Shown here one piece after another: positions 46,315-56,243 of a stretch of 64,000 nucleotides of DNA. The position numbers and the translations under genes were made by a program. Position 1 is the first letter of the stretch, and every line of letters begins with the position of its first letter. The notes beneath the pieces were generated by a model that saw nothing but the letters and a program-made list of their open reading frames with translations, did not search any database and was not told the DNA's origin. This DNA comes from Xenorhabdus beddingii (GTDB lineage: Bacteria; Pseudomonadota; Gammaproteobacteria; Enterobacterales; Enterobacteriaceae): positions 1-64,000 of the forward strand of contig NZ_MUBK01000003.1 of NCBI RefSeq assembly GCF_002127545.1, given 5' to 3'.

Positions 46315-46980
46315 CTAAATATCAGGAACGCTGGCTACATTTTTTTCACTGCATCGCAGGTGGTGACCATATTTAAGTGTATCAATGAAACTATCCACCA
46401 AATGTGCCGACTGTTCCTGAATATTAAAACTGTCCGGCGAGAATAACCAGTTTTCCATTAATCCCGTCATCAATGACCTCAACATGATGGCTGCACGCCT
46501 GAGATCAAGCTCATAAGGTAACTCACCTGATTGGATGCAATCTGACAGCATTTTCTCAATTTTTTGATAGTCAGAAATACATATTTCCCGGATTTCCTCT
46601 GCTAATGAAGACATTTCTCCAACGAATTCACATTTGTGGAAAAAAATTTCCAGTAACTGGCGGATTTGAAAATCATCCATCATCATTCTTAACATAGAAA
46701 TCAATAAAGATCTCAATGCAATAAGTGGATTATTCGGGTATTTTGCTTGATACTCTTTCTCTAGCTCGTCTATTTTTCGCGCTGGCATTTTGCAAACAAC
46801 AGAAAGTAAATCCGTTTTATTTTTAAAGTGCCAGTAAATTGCTCCACGTGTTACACCAGCCGCAGTGGCGATATCTGACAATGAGGTGGCAGAAACACCA
46901 CGTTCAGAAAAGACCTTTATCGCGGCTTCAATAATTTGTTGACGGGTTTGTTGTGCTTGCTGTTTAGTTTTTCGTGCCAT
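46315..46980 (-). CDS. acrR: TetR-family repressor AcrR
   Basis: 221 aa (E. coli 215). Start set at 46980, giving MARKTKQQAQQTRQQIIEAA as in E. coli. N-terminal HTH (about 10-57: ATSLSDIATAAGVTRGAIYWHF), ligand-binding C-terminal domain with EIFFHKCEFVGEMSSL. Represses divergent acrAB and itself; ligands are the pump's substrates. The operator lies at 47019-47042. Confidence 0.96.
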   Translation of the reverse strand: MARKTKQQAQQTRQQIIEAAIKVFSERGVSATSLSDIATAAGVTRGAIYWHFKNKTDLLSVVCKMPARKIDELEKEYQAKYPNNPLIALRSLLISMLRMMMDDFQIRQLLEIFFHKCEFVGEMSSLAEEIREICISDYQKIEKMLSDCIQSGELPYELDLRRAAIMLRSLMTGLMENWLFSPDSFNIQEQSAHLVDSFIDTLKYGHHLRCSEKNVASVPDI

Positions 46981-47018
46981 TTTTGTGCCATAAACTTTAT
47001 TTTTGACTGAGGCTGATT

Positions 47019-47042
47019 TACATACATTCATGTATGTTTGTA
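47019..47042. promoter_or_regulatory. AcrR operator between acrR and acrA
   Basis: TACATACATT-CATG-TATGTTTGTA is close to the E. coli AcrR site (TACATACATT-TGTG-AATGTATGTA) and contains a perfect inner palindrome ACATACAT-TC-ATGTATGT (47020-47037). Confidence 0.9.
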
Positions 47043-47121
47043 CTATAGCATTCTTAATCAATGAAGTAATGATTTCACTCGTTAGATTAGAGAATCGACA
47101 TTGAAAAATTGAGGTTTACTT

Positions 47122-48321
47122 ATGCGAAAAAACAGGGGAGTTTTGCCTCTGGCCACATTACTGGTACTTTCAGGCAGTTTCATTCTTTCAGGATGCAATG
47201 ACAATACACAGCAAGGGACTATTGGCCAGCATGTTCCTGAAGTGGGTATCGTAACGCTGAAAGCAGAACCTCTTACCGTTATCACGGAATTGCCGGGCCG
47301 GACATCAGCCTATCGTGTTGCGGAGGTTCGACCCCAGGTCAGCGGTATCATTCTGAAACGTAACTACAAAGAAGGAACTGATATTGCTGCTGGAGAGTCG
47401 TTATATCAAATAGATCCGGCAACCTATCAGGCTGAATACAATAAAGCCAAAGCAAATCTGGCCAGAGCACAGGCCAATGCTAACGTTTCTCACTTAACCG
47501 TGGAGCGTTATAAGTCTTTGTTAGGTACACAATATGTGAGTAAACAGGAGTTTGATAAAGCAAATTCTGATTATGCACAAGCGAACGCAGATGTTCAGTC
47601 CTCCAAGGCTGCGCTGGAAACGGCCAGAATCAATCTGGCGTATACCAAAGTCACCTCCCCTATTTCTGGTCGCGGGGGCAAATCCACCGTCACAGAAGGG
47701 GCACTGGTTTCTGCCGGGCAGCCAACAGCATTGACAACCGTTCAGCAGTTAGATCCCATCTACGTTGATATCACCCAATCGAGTGATGACTATCTACGGT
47801 TTAAAAATGAAATCGCAAAAGGAACCGTTCACAAAGAGAGCAAGAAAAATAAAATTCGTCTCATTACTGACTCAGGTCAGGAGTACAGCCAAGAAGGGTA
47901 TCTGGAATTTTCAGACGTGACGGTTGATGAATCAACCGGCTCTATTACTATGCGCGCTGTTTTCCCAAACCCAAATGAAGAATTACTTCCAGGTATGTTT
48001 GTCCGTACTAAGTTAGAAGAAGGTGTGCGCCAGAATGCGATCTTAATTCCTCAGCAAGCTGTTACCAGAACACCTCGCGGTCAGGCAACCACACTGATTA
48101 TCGATAAAGATAACAAAGTAGAATTACGCAATATCAATGCTGCTCAGGCTATCGGTAACAAATGGTTGGTGACGGAAGGTTTGAAAGCTGGCGATAAAGT
48201 CATCGTCACAGGGCTACAGAAAATAATGCCGGGGATAACGGTTAAGCCAACGGAAATCGATCTGAACGCCAAACCTACGGCTAATCAAGCAGAGCCTGCA
48301 AAAAGCCTCAATAAGGAGTAG
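47122..48321 (+). CDS. acrA: RND efflux membrane-fusion lipoprotein AcrA
   Basis: 399 aa (E. coli 397). Lipoprotein signal with lipobox LSGC (about 22-25), so anchored by lipidated Cys25 to the outer face of the inner membrane. Beta-barrel and lipoyl parts (AEVRPQVSGIILKRNYKEGT), helical hairpin (about 100-170), then SPISGRGG and the membrane-proximal domain. Bridges AcrB and a TolC-type channel. acrB follows after seven bases; controlled by AcrR. Confidence 0.97.
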   Translation: MRKNRGVLPLATLLVLSGSFILSGCNDNTQQGTIGQHVPEVGIVTLKAEPLTVITELPGRTSAYRVAEVRPQVSGIILKRNYKEGTDIAAGESLYQIDPATYQAEYNKAKANLARAQANANVSHLTVERYKSLLGTQYVSKQEFDKANSDYAQANADVQSSKAALETARINLAYTKVTSPISGRGGKSTVTEGALVSAGQPTALTTVQQLDPIYVDITQSSDDYLRFKNEIAKGTVHKESKKNKIRLITDSGQEYSQEGYLEFSDVTVDESTGSITMRAVFPNPNEELLPGMFVRTKLEEGVRQNAILIPQQAVTRTPRGQATTLIIDKDNKVELRNINAAQAIGNKWLVTEGLKAGDKVIVTGLQKIMPGITVKPTEIDLNAKPTANQAEPAKSLNKE

Positions 48322-48328
48322 GTGATTC

Positions 48329-51300
48329 ATGCCTAAGTTTTTTATCGAACGGCCAATCTTTGCATGGGTAATCGCCATTATCACCATGTTATCTGGCCTA
48401 CTGGCAATAATGAAATTACCCGTGGAGCAATATCCTGCAATTGCGCCACCGGAGATTTCTATTTCAGCGACTTACCCTGGAGCTGATGCGAATACCGTGC
48501 AAAACACGGTAACACAGGTTATTGAACAGAATATGAACGGCATCGATAACCTCGTGTACATGTCTTCCAGCAGCGATTCTGCGGGTCACATGAATATCAT
48601 GCTGACCTTTGAAGCAAACACAGACCCCGATGTCGCGCAAGTACAGGTTCAGAATAAACTGCAATTGGCGATGCCTTTGTTACCTCAGGAAGTTCAGCAA
48701 CAAGGTATCAGTGTTGATAAAACCACCAGTACGTTTTTGATGGTCGCAGGTTTCATCTCTGAAGATGGTTCTATGACTCAGGATGACATCGCCGACTATG
48801 TTGGTGCCAATGTCAAAGATCCTCTGAGCCGTGTTGCGGGCGTGGGTGAAACAAGCCTGTTTGGTACACAATATGCCATGCGTATCTGGCTCGATCCTGA
48901 CAAGCTGGTCAATTACAAAATGACCATCAATGATGTTATTAGTGCGATTCAGGCACAGAATAATCAGGTTGCAGCCGGACAATTGGGGGGAACGCCAGCG
49001 GTTCCTGGCCAGCGTTTAAATGCTTCAATCATCGCACAAACTCGGCTGAACTCTACGGAAGAGTTCGGCAAAATTTTGCTGCGCATGAATCCCAGTGGTT
49101 CACAAATCCGCTTGAGTGATGTTGCAACCATTGAATTAGGTGCTGAAAACTACAGTATTATCGGTCGATTCAATGGCAAACCCTCATCAGGGATCGGGAT
49201 CAAATTGGCGACCGGTGCCAACGCATTGGATACTTCCAAAGCCGTCAGGAAAGCACTGGCTGAGATGTCACCTTTCTTCCCACATGGGTTGACGGTTGTG
49301 TATCCCTATGACACCACTCCATTCGTCAAGATTTCTATTTTCGAAGTCGTAAAAACATTGGCAGAAGCTATCCTGCTAGTGTTTGTCGTCATGTATCTGT
49401 TCCTGCAAAATTTCCGTGCCACGTTGATTCCAACGATTGCGGTGCCGGTTGTATTGCTTGGCACATTTGCCATCCTTGCTGCATTTGGCTACTCCATCAA
49501 TACCTTGACGATGTTTGCCATGGTACTTGCCATCGGCTTGCTCGTGGATGATGCCATTGTTGTGGTGGAAAACGTCGAGCGGGTCATGCAGGAAGAGGGG
49601 CTGTCACCGAAAGAAGCCACCAAAAAATCGATGGGACAAATTCAAAGCGCACTGGTCGGTATCGCGCTGGTACTTTCTGCAGTATTTGTACCAATGGCAT
49701 TCTTCGGGGGAGCGACAGGGGCGATTTACCGTCAGTTCTCAGTCACTATCGTTTCAGCCATGGTGCTATCAGTACTGGTGGCCTTAATTCTGACTCCTGC
49801 ACTCTGTGCAACCATGCTCAAACCAGTTGCGAAAGGCAGCCATGCAACACATAAAGGTTTCTTTGGCTGGTTTAACCGCATATTTGAAAAATGTACCCAT
49901 CATTATACCGATAGCATCGGTCGGATGTTGCGTGGCACCGGGCGTTACCTCGTGATTTATATCGTATTGATCGCAGGTATGTCATTGATGTTTAACCGTA
50001 TTCCCTCATCTTTCCTGCCAGAAGAAGATCAAGGCGTTTTACTGGCAATGGTTCAATTACCACCGGGTTCAACTCAGGAACAAACACAAAAGGTATTGAA
50101 TCAAATCAATGACTACTTCTATACCGAAGAGAAAGAGGTTGTTAAATCTGTATTTACCGTTAACGGCTTTGGTTTCAGTGGTCAGGGGCAAAATACCGGC
50201 CTGGCATTTATCAGCTTAAAGGATTGGGAACAGCGTAAAGACGAAAAAGATAAGGTTCCAGCCATTGTTGGGCGGGCAAACGCCAGTTTCTCCCAAATCA
50301 AGGAAGCTATCGTCTTTGCATTTAATATTCCTTCAATTGTAGAGCTGGGTTCTGCCACTGGTTTTGACTTCCAGTTGATTGACAAAGGAAACCTTGGGCA
50401 TGAAGCGCTGACAGCCGCACGTAACCAGTTACTTGGTATGGTTGCACAGCACCCTGAGATGCTCAGCAGTGTCCGTCCTAATGGGCAGAATGATACGCAG
50501 CAATATCGCATCCACATTGATAAGGAAAAAGCGGAAGCACTGGCTGTATCGACCACAAATATCAACTCAACATTGAGTACGATGTTTGGGGGTGCTTATG
50601 TCAATGACTTTATCGACCGTGGTCGTGTCAAAAAAGTCTATATTCAAGCTGACGCCCCTTACCGTATGTTGCCGAGCGATATCAGCAACCTGTATGTCCG
50701 CAACTACCATAGCCAGATGGTGCCGTTTTCTGCATTCATAGACACATCAAAAGACCCTTGGGTTTATGGTTCACCACGTCTGGAACGCTATAACGGTCTC
50801 CCTGCCATGGAGATCGTCGGTGAAGCAGCGCCCAACAAAAGTACCGGTGATGCAATGGCCCTTATGGAGCAGCTCGCATCACAATTACCGCCCGGCATTG
50901 GCTATGACTGGACTGGGATGTCGTATCAGGAACGTTTGTCTGGTAACCAGGCTCCTGCTCTATATGCTTTGTCATTGATTGTCGTCTTCCTCTGTCTGGC
51001 GGCTCTTTATGAAAGCTGGTCTGTGCCATTCTCGGTGATGCTGGTCGTTCCTCTTGGGGTGATTGGTGCATTGTTGGCCACATCAATGCGCGGTCTGGAT
51101 AATGACGTTTACTTTAAAGTGGGTCTGTTGACGACCATCGGATTATCCGCGAAAAACGCCATCCTTATCGTAGAATTCGCCAAAGACCAGATAGAGAAAG
51201 AAGGAAAAGGATTAATCGAAGCGACCCTAGATGCTGTCAGAATGCGTCTGCGTCCAATCCTGATGACGTCTTTGGCCTTTATGCTGGGGGTTATGCCGCT

Positions 51301-51478
51301 GGTGTTGAGCAATGGTGCGGGGTCAGGTGCACAAAATGCTGTAGGAACAGGGGTATTGGGTGGCATGATTGCAGCGACATCGCTGGCAATCTATTTCGTC
51401 CCGGTATTTTTTGTTGTCATCAAGCGCCGATTCACAAAGAAAAGTGAGGAGATAGAACACATCTCATCCCATCACTAA
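48329..51478 (+). CDS. acrB: RND multidrug efflux transporter AcrB
   Basis: 1049 aa, same length as E. coli AcrB. Proton-driven exporter of drugs, bile acids and dyes. Twelve membrane segments with two large periplasmic loops. The proton-relay Asp pair in [16 protein letters not shown] (Asp407/408 type) and the TM10 Lys in [16 protein letters not shown] are present. N-terminus [20 protein letters not shown] is the HAE1 signature. Forms a complex with AcrA. Terminator at 51491. Confidence 0.98.
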   Translation: MPKFFIERPIFAWVIAIITMLSGLLAIMKLPVEQYPAIAPPEISISATYPGADANTVQNTVTQVIEQNMNGIDNLVYMSSSSDSAGHMNIMLTFEANTDPDVAQVQVQNKLQLAMPLLPQEVQQQGISVDKTTSTFLMVAGFISEDGSMTQDDIADYVGANVKDPLSRVAGVGETSLFGTQYAMRIWLDPDKLVNYKMTINDVISAIQAQNNQVAAGQLGGTPAVPGQRLNASIIAQTRLNSTEEFGKILLRMNPSGSQIRLSDVATIELGAENYSIIGRFNGKPSSGIGIKLATGANALDTSKAVRKALAEMSPFFPHGLTVVYPYDTTPFVKISIFEVVKTLAEAILLVFVVMYLFLQNFRATLIPTIAVPVVLLGTFAILAAFGYSINTLTMFAMVLAIGLLVDDAIVVVENVERVMQEEGLSPKEATKKSMGQIQSALVGIALVLSAVFVPMAFFGGATGAIYRQFSVTIVSAMVLSVLVALILTPALCATMLKPVAKGSHATHKGFFGWFNRIFEKCTHHYTDSIGRMLRGTGRYLVIYIVLIAGMSLMFNRIPSSFLPEEDQGVLLAMVQLPPGSTQEQTQKVLNQINDYFYTEEKEVVKSVFTVNGFGFSGQGQNTGLAFISLKDWEQRKDEKDKVPAIVGRANASFSQIKEAIVFAFNIPSIVELGSATGFDFQLIDKGNLGHEALTAARNQLLGMVAQHPEMLSSVRPNGQNDTQQYRIHIDKEKAEALAVSTTNINSTLSTMFGGAYVNDFIDRGRVKKVYIQADAPYRMLPSDISNLYVRNYHSQMVPFSAFIDTSKDPWVYGSPRLERYNGLPAMEIVGEAAPNKSTGDAMALMEQLASQLPPGIGYDWTGMSYQERLSGNQAPALYALSLIVVFLCLAALYESWSVPFSVMLVVPLGVIGALLATSMRGLDNDVYFKVGLLTTIGLSAKNAILIVEFAKDQIEKEGKGLIEATLDAVRMRLRPILMTSLAFMLGVMPLVLSNGAGSGAQNAVGTGVLGGMIAATSLAIYFVPVFFVVIKRRFTKKSEEIEHISSHH

Positions 51479-51490
51479 ACCCAACGATAT

Positions 51491-51518
51491 AAAAGGCCAC
51501 GCACGTAAGTGGCCTTTT
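51491..51518 (+). terminator. Rho-independent terminator of acrAB
   Basis: 10-bp arms AAAAGGCCAC (51491-51500) and GTGGCCTTTT (51509-51518), 8-base loop, 12 bases after the acrB stop. Confidence 0.88.
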
Positions 51519-52129
51519 AACCTACGCTGAATCACTTCAAACAATAAACTAACCCTATTTGCGTTAAAATCCCTTATAATCCAGATAAAATAAACACTTA
51601 TGGAAGACAAGTTTTGTTTAAAACCAGCATCTTTTTGTTTTTTATAAATATTTTATTTTTTATAATAAATAGAAGATAAATTGATAACTTTGCCTGTTTT
51701 TCTTCTGATATCATCTTTAATGGTAAAAAGTGTTCCATCTCGATGGTGACATATGTAATAATGACGTTGTATTGCTTTTGAAAATCGCAACACAATCGCC
51801 TATAATGACTTCTGTGCTATTGCTACAGCATCTACTGTATTAGTATATTTCAATATATTTAACAGCATATGTAGATATGGCTATCCTTGATAGTAGACTG
51901 TTAGGTTTTCGCCAGAAATCAGGCTTTGCCAGAACTAAGCATTTTTGCGACAATTAAGCGTGAATTAGCCTTCTTTAAAAAGCCCTGTTGGTAGATGTGC
52001 AAAATAAAACTTTAATATTAATAAATAATAATCATGTTTTGATAGGCTCTATTCTAAAAGAATGGCTATAATAATTAACATGTATAAGCCTTAGTTCAAA
52101 TAAGCCGCGAGTCGTTTACGGAGGTGATT
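51519..52129. other. A+T-rich intergenic region acrB-tomB, no gene seen
   Basis: 611 bases of visibly A+T-rich DNA with no convincing coding frame. It must hold the tomB-hha promoter. GGAGG at 52119-52123 is the tomB ribosome-binding site. A+T-rich DNA of this kind next to hha is typical H-NS/Hha target DNA (inference). Confidence 0.7.
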
Positions 52130-52498
52130 ATGGATGAATATTCACCAAGAAAACATGATATAGCTGAATTAAAATACTTATGTGAAAATTTAATTCACGA
52201 GGCACTTTCAGTCCTGAATCGCGCTGATAATCATTGGATTCACGATCTGAGTTCCGAAAAAAGCTTAAAACTAAACGAATTGATCGAACACATTGCAGCT
52301 TTCGTCTGGGGCTTCAAAATTAAATACTCAGATAACTATGATCTTAGTGCCTTAATTGATGAGTATCTCGATGAAACATATAATTTATTTGGGAGCGATA
52401 AGATAAGCTTTCTTGAACTTACAAAATGGCAAAGAACAAACGAACACTTAACTAACATTCTGTTACATGATTTGAATACTTCTTTAAGTAAAACCTAA
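52130..52498 (+). CDS. tomB: Hha-toxicity modulator TomB
   Basis: 122 aa (E. coli 124). The start at 52130 gives MDEYSPRKHDIAELKYLCEN, the family N-terminus, with GGAGG six bases upstream; a GTG two codons earlier is less likely. The LNELIEHIAAFVWGFKIKY block is conserved; the C-terminus is divergent. In E. coli TomB relieves Hha toxicity and affects biofilm formation, possibly by oxidising an Hha cysteine. Followed by hha after 47 bases. Confidence 0.94.
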   Translation: MDEYSPRKHDIAELKYLCENLIHEALSVLNRADNHWIHDLSSEKSLKLNELIEHIAAFVWGFKIKYSDNYDLSALIDEYLDETYNLFGSDKISFLELTKWQRTNEHLTNILLHDLNTSLSKT

Positions 52499-52545
52499 TA
52501 AATATATTTCTACCTATTTTTTATACCAAATAAGATAAGGCCACC

Positions 52546-52749
52546 ATGACTAAAATTGACTATCTGATGCGTTTGAGAAAATGCACTTCTATTGAAACCC
52601 TGGAACGTGTAATTGAAAAAAATAAATATGAGCTTTCGGATGATGAACTTGAGTTGTTCTACTCCGCTGCTGACCACCGTTTAGCTGAACTTACCATGAA
52701 TAAACTCTATGATAAGATCCCATCGTCTGTTTGGAAATTTGTCCGCTAA
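52546..52749 (+). CDS. hha: H-NS-associated expression modulator Hha
   Basis: 67 aa (E. coli 72, shorter at the N-terminus). Compact helical protein that binds the H-NS N-terminal domain and reinforces silencing of A+T-rich genes. [20 protein letters not shown] and the C-terminal [20 protein letters not shown] are nearly identical to E. coli, including the Cys at about residue 13. Operon with tomB. Confidence 0.96.
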   Translation: MTKIDYLMRLRKCTSIETLERVIEKNKYELSDDELELFYSAADHRLAELTMNKLYDKIPSSVWKFVR

Positions 52750-52830
52750 ACTGAAGTGATCAGATAGGAAGTGACCGAAGCCGGTAGCGATTATCGGCTG
52801 ACTAGGTAAGCCATTGATGAGGTTGAAAAT

Positions 52831-52944
52831 TGGTGAGGGCCCTGTCAGCGACATCCCGGCACACACATCCCTTGCTATGGCTGCTTCTTTCCAGACCTGA
52901 CCAAGTTAACAAGTTAGCATTGCGGGAGAACCAACAGAGCCCTC
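52831..52944 (-). ncRNA. ffs: 4.5S RNA of the signal recognition particle
   Basis: The minus strand begins GAGGGCTCTGTTGGTTCTCC, continues with the conserved GGTCAGGTCTGGAAAGAAGC tetraloop/Ffh-binding region and the segment GTGTGCCGGGATG, and ends CAGGGCCCTCACCA. The ends pair (GAGGGC with GCCCTC) to make the long SRP hairpin. It forms the SRP with Ffh for cotranslational targeting. About 114 nt as in E. coli; exact ends uncertain by a few bases. Confidence 0.96.
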
Positions 52945-53446
52945 ATTGATGTTAGCTTCACATTGCGAAGCGGTCGACATTATCTTTCATACATCATGAA
53001 ATAGCAAGACAACTTTATTTGAATGCTGATTTATTGCCCACTAAGGTGCAAAAACCACCAAATTGGCATTCATGATACACTAGCGATAAACAGATAAAGA
53101 TAAAATAATATACAAATATATTAAGTAACACCAATAAACCACTTTCCTGCCATACAAAAATTCAATGAGTTGAAAATATCAAATTAACTAAAATACAAAC
53201 ACGTCTTTTTTCATCACAAAAAACAAAATAGCTATACAAATCAACAAATAAACGAAAAAACAATATCATTCGCATTATTTGACAAGCATAGATAAAATTA
53301 ATAGTGATAATTCATCTCCAAAATAAAAAACATAATCATAAATTTTATTTACAGTTTTATCCGCTTATTTTCAAGCAATTGAAAACCTATTATCAGTCAT
53401 CATTGTTTTATCCATTTTTAACGCTCTTAAAAAACAAAGGCATGTT
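52945..53446. other. A+T-rich intergenic region ffs-tesB, no gene seen
   Basis: About 500 bases, very A+T-rich, no coding frame with an RBS. It holds the divergent promoters of ffs (minus) and tesB (plus). E. coli ybaY, normally found here, is absent. Confidence 0.7.
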
Positions 53447-54301
53447 ATGAGCCAGGCATTACAAAATTTAATTAACTTAATACATCTGGAAAAGATAGAA
53501 GAGGGAATTTATCGTGGGCAGAGCGAGGATTTAGGATTCCCTCAAGTTTTTGGCGGGCAAGTGATAGGTCAGGCTCTATATGCAGCAAAACAAACCGTTG
53601 CCAATGATAGAATGATTCACTCTTTCCATAGCTATTTTCTACGCCCGGGTGACAGCAGTAAACCCATTGTTTATGACGTTGAAATATTGCGTGACGGGAA
53701 AAGTTTTAGTGCCCGCCGTGTCAGTGCAATACAACATGGTCAGCCTATTTTCTATATGACGGCCTCTTTTCAAGGTCACGAAGAAAGTTTCGAGCATCAA
53801 AATACCATGCCTGTTGTTCCCCCTCCAGAAGAGTTGGAATCCCAAGAGGAAATGGTCAAAAAAATGGCTGACTCACTCCCCGCCAAACTCAAGGATGCTT
53901 TTTCTACCCCACCTCTGGAAATGAAACTCGTTAAACCCCACGATTTACCTGATCATTCATCCAAAACCCCGGTTCGTTATGTTTGGTTCCGCAGCAATGG
54001 AAAAATGCCGGAAGATCCATTCATTCATAGCTGCTTACTGGGGTATGCCTCAGATTTCAATTTCCTCCCGACGTCATTACAGCCCCATGGCGTAGGATTT
54101 ATGGAACGTAATATGCAAGTAGCCACAATTGACCATTCAATGTGGTATCACCGCCCTTTCAGCATGAACGATTGGCTGCTCTATGCCATCGAAAGCCCAT
54201 CAGCTTCAGGAGCTCGTGGTTTTGTGCGTGGTCATATCTATGATCGTAAAGGTGTACTCATCGCTTCGGCAGTGCAGGAAGGCGTCATCAGAAAGCTGTA
54301 A
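53447..54301 (+). CDS. tesB: Acyl-CoA thioesterase II
   Basis: 284 aa (E. coli 286). Double hot-dog thioesterase hydrolysing medium and long acyl-CoA in the cytosol. N-terminal hot dog with [21 protein letters not shown]-terminal hot dog with catalytic Asp in [10 protein letters not shown] and Thr/Gln in the later strands ([16 protein letters not shown]). Convergent with amtB. Confidence 0.96.
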   Translation: MSQALQNLINLIHLEKIEEGIYRGQSEDLGFPQVFGGQVIGQALYAAKQTVANDRMIHSFHSYFLRPGDSSKPIVYDVEILRDGKSFSARRVSAIQHGQPIFYMTASFQGHEESFEHQNTMPVVPPPEELESQEEMVKKMADSLPAKLKDAFSTPPLEMKLVKPHDLPDHSSKTPVRYVWFRSNGKMPEDPFIHSCLLGYASDFNFLPTSLQPHGVGFMERNMQVATIDHSMWYHRPFSMNDWLLYAIESPSASGARGFVRGHIYDRKGVLIASAVQEGVIRKL

Positions 54302-54422
54302 TGAATTGAATACACACTGTGTACCGTATATATCATCGGTATTGGGTATTGTCCCGTTGTTAATTTCCTATTGCGATTTTCGTATTATTACGGCACACAG
54401 TGTTCAAGGAAGAAAAATCTAA

Positions 54423-55703
54423 TCAGTTATAGGCGCTTTCACCATGTGATGTAATGTCCAATCCTTCTCTTTCTGATTCAACACTAATGCGTAACCCAAC
54501 CAGTTTATCAGCCACCTTAAATGAGATATAAGCTGCTATCGATGACCACACAATACAGACCAATATACTGATACTCTGAATGCCAAGCTGCCTTAGCATG
54601 GTCATTCCTTCAGAGAATCCTATTCCACCTAAAGTGGACGCAGTAAAAATCCCGGTCAGCAAACAACCTACAATGCCACATACGCCATGTACCCCAAAAA
54701 CATCACAGACATCATCTACACGTAACCACCGTTTCAGTATGACCACACCCCACAAACCGGCAACGCCTCCAATCACTCCCATAACCAACGCACCGCCGAT
54801 CCCCACCGTTGCCGCAGCAGGCGTAATGACGACCAAACCAGAAATACATCCAGAACATGCTCCCAATAGCGAAGGCTTTTGACGAAATAACCACTCAGAA
54901 ATCACCCATGACAATACGGCTCCGGCTGTTGCTATCACAGTATTCACCAGAGCCAGGGCTGAAATGGCATTGACTGCACCAGCAGACCCCACATTAAAAC
55001 CAAACCAACCAATATAAAGAATCGCCGTTCCAATAAAAGTCATTGGCAAGTTATGGGGTTTAAACGCCTCTCGCCCAAATCCTGAACGCTTTCCAAGTAA
55101 GTAAGCACCGACCAACCCTGCCGCCGCCGCATTAATGTGGACAACCGTTCCACCCGCAAAATCCAAAGCGCCATCTTCAGCAAGCCAGCCTCCTCCCCAT
55201 ATCATATGCGCGATAGGGATATACGACGCCGTTAGCCATAACACGCTAAAAATCAATAACGCTGAAAAACGAATTCTCTCGCACAAAGCGCCCACGACTA
55301 AGGCAACCGTGATACAAGCAAATGCACCTTGGAAAACAACATGTATCAACTGATAGAACCCACCAGTCAGATCGGTTATGGATATATTTTTCAGCATAAC
55401 CTGATCTAACCCACCCCAAAAACGGTTACCTACCTCAAAAGTCATGCTGTAACCATAAATAACCCAAAGTACACACACCAATGAAAAACTAACAATCACC
55501 TGTGACATCAATGACAAAACATTTTTACGGCGTAATAGCCCTCCATAAAACAAAGCGATGCCGGGTATGGTCATAAAAAGTACCAGTACGGTATTGATAA
55601 ACATAAATACCGTATCAGCTTTATCCAGCGTTTTTTCCGCAGCAAAAGCGAATGAGGGAAAACAGACTGCGAGACTCACTATGGAGAAGCGTTTTTTGTT
55701 CAT
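54423..55703 (-). CDS. amtB: Ammonium channel AmtB
   Basis: 426 aa (E. coli 428). Cleavable N-terminal signal (KRFSIVSLAVCFPSFAFA) then 11 membrane segments. Twin conducting histidines are visible in GGTVVHINAAAAGLVG and VFGVHGVCGIVG; the phenylalanine-gated vestibule is in the usual positions. Conducts NH3/NH4+ when ammonium is scarce and is blocked by deuridylylated GlnK. Lies 14 bases after glnK, under its sigma-54 promoter. Confidence 0.96.
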   Translation of the reverse strand: MNKKRFSIVSLAVCFPSFAFAAEKTLDKADTVFMFINTVLVLFMTIPGIALFYGGLLRRKNVLSLMSQVIVSFSLVCVLWVIYGYSMTFEVGNRFWGGLDQVMLKNISITDLTGGFYQLIHVVFQGAFACITVALVVGALCERIRFSALLIFSVLWLTASYIPIAHMIWGGGWLAEDGALDFAGGTVVHINAAAAGLVGAYLLGKRSGFGREAFKPHNLPMTFIGTAILYIGWFGFNVGSAGAVNAISALALVNTVIATAGAVLSWVISEWLFRQKPSLLGACSGCISGLVVITPAAATVGIGGALVMGVIGGVAGLWGVVILKRWLRVDDVCDVFGVHGVCGIVGCLLTGIFTASTLGGIGFSEGMTMLRQLGIQSISILVCIVWSSIAAYISFKVADKLVGLRISVESEREGLDITSHGESAYN

Positions 55704-55717
55704 TGTTCACCTCCTAT

Positions 55718-56056
55718 TTATAGTGCTGAGTCATTGAGTTCACCCGTCCTGATACGGACGGCATGCTGTAATTCAAAGATAAAAATTTTCCCGTCCCCCA
55801 TTTTCCCCGTGAATGCAGCATGTTGAATAACATGGACAATCTCTTCAACTTGCTCATCGTTAACGGCAATATCAATTTTAACTTTGGGCAAGAAATTAAC
55901 GTTATATTCAGCCCCTCGATAAAGCTCAGAATGACCCTTTTGACGTCCAAATCCTTTTACTTCCGTGATTGTCATACCTTGCACACCTATATCAGCGAGT
56001 GCTTCCCTCACTTCTTCCAATTTAAACGGCTTTATGATGGTGGTGATTAGTTTCAT
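55718..56056 (-). CDS. glnK: PII nitrogen regulatory protein GlnK
   Basis: 112 aa, the exact PII length. MKLITTIIKPFKLEEVREAL at the start; T-loop with the uridylylated Tyr51 (LYRGAEYNV); B-loop TGKMGDGKIF; C-loop RIRTGE. Senses 2-oxoglutarate/ATP/ADP and caps AmtB. The start at 56056 is fixed by the family; the frame continues 24 codons upstream without homology. Regulated by the sigma-54 promoter at 56117 and NtrC site at 56227. Confidence 0.97.
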   Translation of the reverse strand: MKLITTIIKPFKLEEVREALADIGVQGMTITEVKGFGRQKGHSELYRGAEYNVNFLPKVKIDIAVNDEQVEEIVHVIQHAAFTGKMGDGKIFIFELQHAVRIRTGELNDSAL

Positions 56057-56116
56057 GCTTCCCCCACTTATGGCTGTGTATTTGCTGTATCTGCTGTGTT
56101 TGCACAAGGGAATATT

Positions 56117-56132
56117 TGCAAGGGACATGCCA
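56117..56132 (-). promoter_or_regulatory. Sigma-54 promoter of glnK-amtB
   Basis: The minus strand reads TGGCATGTCCCTTGCA: GG (-24) and GC (-12) with 10 bases between, near-perfect to the consensus TGGCACG-N4-TTGCA. It is 61 bases before the glnK start. Confidence 0.93.
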
Positions 56133-56226
56133 AAAATTAAAAAGGATATTTAATCAATGAATTACTGAAAGGAATTTCTAAAGGGGGATAAAAAGAGGGG
56201 AGCAGCAAACACATCCACTCCCCATC

Positions 56227-56243
56227 TGCACACTAAATGTGCA
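56227..56243. promoter_or_regulatory. NtrC enhancer site for glnK, inside mdlB 3' end
   Basis: TGCAC-ACTAAAT-GTGCA, the 17-bp NtrC palindrome TGCAC-N7-GTGCA exactly as in the strong E. coli glnA sites. Centred about 110 bases upstream of the -24 element. It overlaps the last codons and stop of mdlB. Confidence 0.85.

Noticed and set aside
51598..51795. 65-codon minus-strand ORF downstream of acrB
   Set aside because: Lies in A+T-rich intergenic DNA, with Lys/Ile-rich low-complexity translation and no RBS; most likely chance.
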